Below are positions 57,615-64,000 of a stretch of 64,000 nucleotides of DNA, piece after piece. This DNA is from Cystobasidium ongulense (Eukaryota > Basidiomycota > Cystobasidiomycetes > Cystobasidiales > Cystobasidiaceae). Each line of letters opens with the position of its first letter. The first letter of the stretch is position 1. The stretch lies in contig BQUP01000004.1 of the NCBI GenBank assembly GCA_022835595.1, positions 1,240,001 to 1,304,000 of the forward strand, given 5' to 3'. The position numbers and the translations under genes were made by a program. The notes under the pieces were generated by a model, which ran no database searches, was not told the DNA's origin, and saw only the letters and a program-made list of their open reading frames with translations.

Positions 57615-60009
57615 CTATTCCTCCTCTGCGATTCTTTTGCGCTTCATTGCGTTCTTTTCGCGAGTACGCTCGGCCTTCTCCTTTGAGATCACTTTGATAC
57701 CCTTTCGCTTCAAAGCTTTAATCTTAGCTTCCTCCATGACCTTGGCATCTTCCTCATCGTCGAAGTTCGCTCCTTCATCCTCTTCCTCAATGTCAGTAAC
57801 ATCGGAGAGCTCCGCATCTTCAGTCGCGGCGGCGATTGATGCGACCGCGATGTCAACGGCAGAGGCTGTTGAGCGGGAGGAAGGACAGTCAATTAGCATG
57901 GAAACGAGCACTATCGCTTAAAAGGCCTTGGACAGACGTACCTTGTTTGGCAGGCTTTCCAACCTTGAATTTAGCGACGTAGAATCCATCCATATTGTGT
58001 ACATGAGGATAGAAGCGGCGAGTAAGCTTTAAGCTAGGGTCGAAATGCTTGCCCTTGAAAGAAGTGAATCCTTCCTTGCCGAATCCTAGACCAGTTTCGA
58101 CGAGCTTGACATGGGGACGCTTGCGAAGCGCGTAGGCAACGACAGACTCGTTTTCATCGACAGTAACAGAGCATGTTGAATAGACCAAATAGCCGCCTGT
58201 TTTCGAATTAGGGGAAACCGAGTCGATAGCGCAGAGGATGAGCTGCTTCTGTAGATGCGATAGGAGAACGAAATCTCTCTCTGATTTATTCGTCTTCACT
58301 GAAGCATCCTTGCTGATAACGCCTGTGCCGGAGCAGGGGGCATCGAGAAGGACACGGTCGAATCCACCCATTACTTTCGGGAAGTCTCGTCCATCGTGGT
58401 TACATACGATGACGTTTCTGTTGATTAGAGTTCAATCAGACGTGCACAAGGAAGCAGCAGTTTGACTTGACTTACTTGCAGCCAAGACGAGAAATGTTTG
58501 CGGAAAGACCCTTGATTCGAGCCTTGTTGGAATCGTTTGCAAAAATCGTGCCGGTGTTCTGGAGAAGCGCTGAAAGATGTGTCGTTTTGCCTCCTGGCGC
58601 TGATGCCATATCCAAGACTTTCTCATTTGGCTGAGGAGCTAGGGCCATGACTGGCAAGAAAGACGAAGCTGCTTGAAGTATGTAATGACCAGCAAGATAT
58701 TCGGGCGTTGCACCGACGGGCACACTCGATTCGAACACTTGCAGACCTACTTTCGACCACTTGCCGATGGGCTCTAAGGAAACTCCGCGATTGATCAGAG
58801 TCTGGGCAAGCTCCCTTCGGCGTGTCTTGAGCGTGTTGACGCGGATTGTGACTGGACGTGGGGTATCGGAAGCATCGAAGAAGGTGATGCACTGCATGTT
58901 GGTGTGACCCGTTAGTACGAAACAGTGAGAATATGAAACGTTCTGACGCACCTCATCGACCGAGAACAGATCAACCAGTTTCTCAGCCAAGAATTTATTA
59001 TAGCCGTAATACGAGCAAATGTCGTTGATGAATTGGTCATGAATGTCGCTACGGCTCTTTCCAGTCTTCTTGCCATGGATTCGCCAATCTCCAAGCGCTC
59101 GAGTGGCACTAGCTATCCTCATTTGCACGAGGTGGATATCTGGAGGTCCTCGCTGTCCGTCATCGTCCGAAGCCAGATTGAGGGCCATGTCATCTTCCTC
59201 TTCGTCGAGGAGATCATCCTCGTCCTCTTCGAGTGCTTCCAAATCTTCTTCCGCAGCGAGCGCCAGGTCGCCATTCATACCATCTTCATCACCGGATGTC
59301 ATTTCCTCCTCGTCACCTTCCAGCAGAGACACGTCTACCTCTTCTTCAACATCACTGTATGCGTGGGAGTCAGAACAAGTAAGGCAGAGGGCTAAAGGGA
59401 GATTCCTCACCCAGTTTCGTCTTCCTCTTCTACATCGAATTCGTCGTTCAAGGCTTCGACTTCGTCGGCCTCCTCGCCCGCTTGGCCTGCAGCGAAAGCT
59501 TCGTCCAAAAGTGCCAGGTCGTCGGCTTCGCTGTCTTCACCTTCAAGTTCAGGAGCAGGCCCTGCACCAGCCAGTTCCGACTCGATTAAATCTTTCTCGC
59601 TGAACATAGCTCTGCAGGCACGTGAAAAGAGTATGTTAGCGACAGTGACCCATGCATCACAAGGCTGGCGAACAGAAGACTCACTTTCTGGACTCTGACA
59701 AGACACGCTCTTCATCGTCATCGCTGTCAGCACCTTTCCGCCCGTTCTGCTTTCTGCCAGTTTTTGGAACTTTGCCGCCGTTGGCTGCTGCGATTCTTGC
59801 ACGCTTGAGGGCTCTGCGTCCCTCGATAGGCGCATCTTCCTGCTTTCCCTTGCCTTTGCCTCTGCTACCAGGCTCTACGAATGGCTCTGGAGCTGGCTGC
59901 TTGTTCCGCGACTTGCGGCCTGCAGATGGACAATTTTGCGTGTCAGAAAAGTTGTGGCCACCACATCAGGATTTTATCGACGGCTCTTGAACGCACCTGT
60001 TCCACCCAT
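57615..60009 (-). CDS. NOP2: 25S rRNA (cytosine-C5) methyltransferase NOP2
   Basis: This is a nucleolar enzyme for large-subunit maturation. The N-terminus is Lys/Arg-rich ([13 protein letters not shown]), then strongly acidic around 59,200-59,600, then the NOL1/NOP2/SUN fold: [45 protein letters not shown] (SAM site), [50 protein letters not shown] with the motif VI Cys, and [15 protein letters not shown] with the motif IV catalytic Cys. [14 protein letters not shown] and [20 protein letters not shown] are NOP2-type endings. A Lys-rich tail closes the protein. The start ATG at 60009 opens a tiny first exon (MGGT). The Ser-rich plus-strand frame over 59043-59603 is the shadow of the acidic region. 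Confidence 0.94.
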
Positions 60010-60233
60010 GATTGCGAGTTCGCTGTCTGAAAGGCTGGTTTGCGACTGTGCTAGTCGATGAACGCCAGCAAGAGTCGTCTACAGTCAAGAGCAAAGCAGC
60101 AAAGTGTGCAACCTCGCTCGATTGCCTTCATACATAGCTGATCAAGAACCCATATCCTGTGCTTTTCTCTGTCTTGAGGATTGCAACACAGCAAGCTTTT
60201 CTGTGGGCACTTCCTGCACGTTGACAGCCTCTC

Positions 60234-60634
60234 ATGGCAGATTCAGTATCGACTCTACCGCCAGAGGACTGCCTGGCTTGCCGGCTGATTGGCACCGGCG
60301 CATTCGCTCTGGTCGGCCTGTACGCTATCGGCAGTGCTCGATACTATGCTCTCAACAAGGCACTTGCAGTTGGGAGAGGCGCGACAATGGGCATGCGCTT
60401 CACTGGATACGGTAGGCTCGGAATGGTTTACCTGCTGAGCACGCTTGCCTGATCAGATTCCTGCAGGCTTCCTCGGCGCCGCTGCCTATAGATGGACAAT
60501 GCCCAAGTCTAGAACATCAGACGATACGCAGGCTATTCGGTCGGTGGTCGCGACCGTTCTGGGAAAGCTATCTGCTGATTTTACTGCAATTCTGGCGTGC
60601 CATAGATAAAATGCGCAACGAATGGCACATTTGA
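60234..60634 (+). CDS. Small mitochondrial membrane protein, DMAC1/DUF4536-like
   Basis: The exon 60234-60411 reads MADSVSTLPPEDCLACRLIG, then TGAFALVGLYAIGSARYY and ATMGMRFTGY. The DCLxCRxxGTGAF start and the following membrane segment fit the DMAC1/DUF4536 family, where human DMAC1 helps assemble the distal membrane arm of complex I. With the acceptor at 60467 the second exon reads GFLGALPIDGQC and continues to TGA at 60634. The family's expected end, GFLGAAAYRW, is seen only by switching frame at 60,480. The acceptor at 60457 keeps the AAYRW frame instead but loses GFLG. The C-terminus is therefore uncertain, and either a splice choice or a one-base error may be involved. Confidence 0.6.
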
Positions 60635-60751
60635 GAAGATAGCAGCAAGCGGTATGGTACCTACTCGGCCAAGGCGGACTCAACGTCTACAAGATGTACA
60701 CCGGTAGACTGGAATACACCATCCTCTCGCCCAACCGTACTAGATAACAAT

Positions 60752-61271
60752 CTACTGGACCGTAATCTTCTTTGGCGCAGTGTCCTTGGTCTTGGTAGGC
60801 AGCTCAACCTTGAGTAAGCCATGGTCCATCGATGCTTTGATATCCTTGGGTTGGGTACCCTCGGGGACTGTAAGAGTTCTGGTGAAGGATCCAAAAGAGC
60901 GCTCTTTGTGAGTGACCTTTGCGTCATCGGTGTATTCCTTTTCTTCCTTAGTGGATCCGCTGATAGTGAGCTGGTCGCCTTCTAGGGAGATGTTCACTTT
61001 GTCCTTGGACAGGCCTGGCAACTCTACAAGTACTGTGCTTTTATCCTGTACGCAGAAGGAAGGAGCTCAACCGGGTTCTGTTACGTCCAAACAATGGAGT
61101 CGGATTGGGATGACTCACATCCTTCTGGACAATATCGAACTTGGGGTAGAACTTGGAGAGACTGTCTTTACTGCCACTCCTGTCTGCGAGCGCCAAAGGG
61201 GCGAAGCTCCTCTGAAGCATGTTATCAAGGAAATCCTGGTCGCTGTCCCAGGAGAATCGTGAAAGTGCCAT
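60752..61271 (-). CDS. Small heat-shock protein (Hsp20/alpha-crystallin)
   Basis: The exons 61271-61119 and 61045-60752 join in phase to 148 residues. The N-terminal arm (MALSRFSWDSDQDFLDNMLQ) leads to the alpha-crystallin domain: FYPKFDIVQKD, STVLVELPGLSKDKVNISLE, GDQLTISGSTKEEKE, RSFGSFTRTLTVPEGTQPKD and IKASMDHGLLKVELPTKTK. The conserved GxLxV/LPG turn (GLLKVELP) is present. It ends DTAPKKITVQ with the IxV/I-type contact. Such proteins are ATP-independent holdases forming oligomers. It has one intron and a compact promoter. No targeting signal is seen, so cytosolic location is likely. I looked for heat-shock elements upstream without a confident match. Confidence 0.93.
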
Positions 61272-61628
61272 TGTAATGAAGCGGTATTGGGGGTTTTGAT
61301 ATTGCGGAATATGCTATGATCAGAGTGTTTATGGTGATGGTGAATGTGAAGAGAAGAGAAGGACGTCGTAGATGAACAGGATTGCGTTTCCCATTGCGTT
61401 CACGGTGCTCACGAACGCCCATGTCGGGTGGAGACGGTGGCGACATTCGAGCATCTTCTGCTGGCTGACAAGTGCCACGGCTTGGCTTAGCCCGTGATTC
61501 GTTTTAACTCTCTTCCGTCCGATGGTGCGGTGGATGACAAGCTTTGAATCCTTCTTCGGTGATGTCGCAGGGTATGAACGCGCGGTAGAACTTGGATGAG
61601 GCACGTGGGCAAGAAATCATGCTCTGAA
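61272..61628. promoter_or_regulatory. Hsp20 promoter and PER1 3' end
   Basis: It is 357 bases on the upstream side of Hsp20. It should hold stress-response elements, but no clean nGAAn array could be assigned by eye. Confidence 0.35.
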
Positions 61629-62735
61629 TCATGAGCGGGCTTTGTTATTCTTGTTGTACACTTGCTGATCACAGATCCACCAAGCATCGATTAAGAGGCA
61701 GTCGTACCACCACTTAATGACAGGGATGGTTGCAGCGTGCCACAATGCATGGGCATCTAGGCATCGTAAAATTGGAGGGAAATCGAGGAGCTCGAGAGCA
61801 GTCAAGCTGCTCAGCAAGGTCAATACAATGGCGGGGCGGAGGTAGTGCGGAGCTCTACGCTTTGCAGTGCTGTCGTTGGTGTCGTACAATGGGCGTCTCG
61901 TAGGCGCGGATGCCGGCAATGTAGTCTGAAAGATTGTCCATCCGATCCACAACAAGTTGTGCAGAAGACCAATTGAGATGTTGAAAGCCATATTGTACGA
62001 GTAGTCGAACTTCCAGAACGTCAGATACGAGACGTGACACATAAAGATGAACCCTAATATCCAAAGGAGCATCCGACGCCAGATTGTATGCATATGTCTA
62101 TCCTCTGTCCGATACCACCCGCCTAGTCTGATAATCACGTAGTAAAGGTTGCAGAGAATTGACAGTGCGGCGGAAAAGTAGTCGAGCCTTTCGGTCCACT
62201 TTTTGTCTCTTGTGTGAAATACAATAGACCACACCCAGAGGTTGATGCCAGCAGCAGGAAGGAATTTCAGGGCATAAGAAAGCGGTTTTGGAAGATCTCG
62301 AGGCAGCCGTCTATGCATCGAGGATCCATATTTGGCATGCATGTACAGGTTGCCAGCAGAGAACAAGACGGACAAGGGTTCTTGTACGCCCAAAAAGCGG
62401 TAGAAGGGCCATTTGCCGTGGTATTGAACGACGCGATTCGGTGGCAGACCTTGTAGTCGTGGTAGCTTTATGAGGAACGGTATATCCTGAGCTACAGCGA
62501 TGTCGGTGAGGTTGTGGATGCACTGATAGGAGCAGTCGTCTTCGCAGGTCCAGAAGGTAGCGCGCAGTGGGAGGGCTAGTCTACTATGTGTACCGTCGAT
62601 ACAGCCTGTTCGACACACGCTCGTGCATTGTTGATATGCGAGTGAGCGATCGCCTATGGAGCCTTGTGCTATGGCCGCGAGGGCTACCAGCAAGAAGCCG
62701 ATCACGTATGCTGTTCCTTGGAGATGGATCATCAT
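61629..62735 (-). CDS. PER1: GPI-anchor lipid remodelling protein PER1
   Basis: This intronless reading frame codes for a seven-membrane-span CREST-superfamily hydrolase of the ER (yeast PER1, human PGAP3), which removes the sn-2 acyl chain from GPI anchors. After the signal peptide (MMIHLQGTAYVIGFLLVALA) comes the Cys-rich lumenal part (YQQCTSVCRTGCIDGTH, FWTCEDDCSYQCIHNLT), then GLPPNRVVQYHGKWPFYRFL with the family's YHGKWPF motif. Membrane spans follow, with HMHTIWRRMLLWILGFIFMC and YNMAFNISIGLLHNLLWIGW, and the closing LDAHALWHAATIPVIKWWYD with the conserved His. The frame stays open further upstream to 63047, but that part lacks family features, so I use the MM at 62735. Confidence 0.94.
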   Translation of the reverse strand: MMIHLQGTAYVIGFLLVALAAIAQGSIGDRSLAYQQCTSVCRTGCIDGTHSRLALPLRATFWTCEDDCSYQCIHNLTDIAVAQDIPFLIKLPRLQGLPPNRVVQYHGKWPFYRFLGVQEPLSVLFSAGNLYMHAKYGSSMHRRLPRDLPKPLSYALKFLPAAGINLWVWSIVFHTRDKKWTERLDYFSAALSILCNLYYVIIRLGGWYRTEDRHMHTIWRRMLLWILGFIFMCHVSYLTFWKFDYSYNMAFNISIGLLHNLLWIGWTIFQTTLPASAPTRRPLYDTNDSTAKRRAPHYLRPAIVLTLLSSLTALELLDFPPILRCLDAHALWHAATIPVIKWWYDCLLIDAWWICDQQVYNKNNKARS

Positions 62736-63575
62736 GGCGTTACGCTCATTGCATTGCTGCTGACGTGCATGCAAAGCAAGACAAGAAGCCGCAACGAGCA
62801 TGGACCCAAACCGTGGTGTGGTGATCGAGTTCTTGCATGGAGCTTCAGACAACTTTACTCGCTGTGGGATACAGGTGCGGCACCTCAGTATGCCAGTCGA
62901 AGCTCTCGTAGAGATGAGCAAGCTTATCTGACGCTCCCTGCGTGCACTCATATCGAACAAGTCTAGGTTGTACTTCATGACCACGTGATGAGCCGAAGGC
63001 CTGCTGTCATCGGTAGCTTGCATCTTCACTTGCCAGCGCGTTAGCACTTGCAGGGGCGCTTAAATGCGGAGGTAAGGAGTCAATCTGAACGTTCGAACAA
63101 TTGACGCACTGTCTCGTGCTTCGTTCTAGGGAGGCTACCTCGCTCGTGCTATTGCTGTATTCGTATCTGTCACTTCTTGCAGGATGAAAGTGGAAAGTGT
63201 CTGACATTTCAGAAGTAAGTCTACTCAGCAACAGGATCAGGAAAGGGAATGAACTGTCTGATCATTGGCTCCATCAAAAGCTTTCCAAAAGGTGCAGCAA
63301 TCTGCCATTGAAGCCGTCGACCCCTGGATTTGGAGAGCGTTCTTTATCGAGTTCCGTGAGTTCGCAAACAAACCAACATGCACTGAACACCGATAAAATT
63401 CAAAATTAGTGACCTATGGAAGAAACATAGCTACTCGCATCTACAAATGGCTTCTCTCTGCAAAAGTATTGGCCTCGACGCCCGACAAAAAAAGATAATG
63501 GAAGTTCCAAACGCCGCTAGAGAAGGAAAGTCGGATTAGTCGCAGTACAGGAAGGGAGGTTGGGATTGATTATAA
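62736..63575. other. Region upstream of PER1, up to the tRNA gene
   Basis: It is 840 bases containing the PER1 promoter and 5' leader. No supported gene. Plus-strand frames at 62567-62966 are shadows of PER1, and those at 63197-63409 are short and featureless. Confidence 0.35.
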
Positions 63576-63690
63576 CGTACTCGGTAGGGTTTGAACCTAC
63601 GCAGTCAATGACTACTTGCTGGCTAAACGAACAGTGAAGTTCAATTTAAGGATTCAAGGCAAGCCCCTTAGACCACTCGGGCACAACGGC
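63576..63690 (-). tRNA. tRNA-Ser(UGA) with an intron and an imperfect acceptor stem
   Basis: On the minus strand the D-arm CCC-GAGTGGTCTAA-GGG, the anticodon stem CTTGC/GCAAG with anticodon TGA, a type II variable arm (AGTC-ATT-GACT) and the T-arm GTAGG-TTCAAAC-CCTAC are complete. A 32-base intron sits after position 37. The long variable arm and UGA anticodon make it tRNA-Ser. The 3' acceptor strand is CGAGTAC, but the 5' strand is GCCGTTG rather than the expected GTACTCG, so three of seven pairs fail. It may be a decaying copy or a gene altered at its 5' end. Confidence 0.8.
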
Positions 63691-64000
63691 ATTTCATTGA
63701 TTTGCCCAAAAAGTGCTCTGCCATGCCAGTCCGCCTGTCCATCTTTCAGGCTCAAGTGACATGGGTGTTTCGGACAGCTAATGCTATCACGGTAGCCATG
63801 TTGGGGGCGTCAAATCCACCTCATATATATGTGCAGTGCCCTGATCCATATCCGGCAATGTCCTTGCAACAGCGCCAGTCGTCCCTTACCCTTTATGGGC
63901 GCATGTTGAGTGTGTCCTTGAAGACAGCTGTTTAGTATGTGCCGGACCTCGTCGCAGGATCGAGAAAACGGACTGGGCAGTCTTCGAAGGGACTTGGTTC
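63691..64000. other. End of window, no supported gene
   Basis: A 77-codon plus-strand frame at 63702-63935 has no domain or codon pattern I trust. The tRNA promoter is internal, so nothing here is required by it. Confidence 0.35.

Noticed and set aside
59043-59603. 186-codon Ser-rich plus-strand frame
   Set aside because: It is the antisense shadow of the acidic Asp/Glu region of NOP2.
62736-63047. Longer N-terminus for PER1 up to 63047
   Set aside because: The extra residues show no homology features and would bury the signal peptide that PER1 needs.
63576-63690. Reading the tRNA as tRNA-Leu because of its TGCCCGAGTGG start
   Set aside because: The anticodon is TGA within a CTTGC/GCAAG stem and the variable arm is of the Ser type.
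1-64000. Mobile elements, LTR remnants and CRISPR arrays
   Set aside because: No long terminal or inverted repeats, transposase, reverse transcriptase or integrase motifs, or spaced repeats could be seen by eye.

Overview
The window looks like nuclear DNA of a basidiomycete yeast, most likely a tremellomycete of the Cryptococcus/Kwoniella type. Genes are tightly packed on both strands. Nearly every gene is cut by several introns of about 50-75 bases, the GC content is moderate, and the gene set is fungal: Zn2Cys6 regulator, PER1, KRE9-like wall protein, MscS channel with EF-hand, DAP1, NAR1. I rebuilt gene models by hand from open frames, GT-AG sites, phase and conserved motifs. I found no integrated virus, LTR element, DNA transposon or CRISPR array.

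Layout. 1-10,000: the end of an unknown gene, an alpha-arrestin with two PPxY motifs, a mitochondrial phosphate carrier next to MIA40 (both mitochondrial), a cytochrome P450, and a His-rich membrane protein. 10,600-16,600: a large SNF2-family ATPase and, divergently, a BAG-domain co-chaperone. 16,700-24,100: a group of redox and detoxification genes (Baeyer-Villiger monooxygenase, glutathione transferase, flavin monooxygenase). 24,200-30,800: DAP1, a Zn2Cys6 factor and a dienelactone hydrolase. 31,000-34,600: two tandem paralogous membrane proteins of unknown function. 34,700-41,100: threonyl-tRNA synthetase, a zeta-crystallin-like reductase and pyroglutamyl peptidase. 41,800-50,200: MscS channel, KRE9-like protein and an MFS carrier. 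51,100-63,700: NAR1, a tiny Cys-rich protein, a coiled-coil protein, tRNA isopentenyltransferase, NOP2, a DMAC1-like protein, Hsp20, PER1 and a tRNA-Ser(UGA).

The main result of the hunt is about splicing. In three enzymes the conserved active-site motif can be read only if a non-GT-AG intron is removed. These are an AT-AC intron with a U2-like donor inside the P450 heme loop, a GC-AG intron just before the catalytic Cys of pyroglutamyl peptidase, and a GC-AG intron just after the cis-Pro of the glutathione transferase. Very short exons also carry essential residues: 11 bases with the sixth zinc Cys of the Zn2Cys6 factor, 12 bases in the flavin monooxygenase, and two 21-base exons in the Baeyer-Villiger enzyme. 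Standard gene finders would probably truncate or miscall these genes.

Two RNA-biology genes, threonyl-tRNA synthetase and isopentenyltransferase, each have an upstream in-frame ATG that adds an Arg/Ser-rich presequence. Each gene may therefore serve both cytosol and mitochondria from one locus. Mitochondrial and Fe-S functions recur across the window (phosphate carrier, MIA40, NAR1, DMAC1-like, the two dual-start genes), but nothing in the sequence shows shared regulation.
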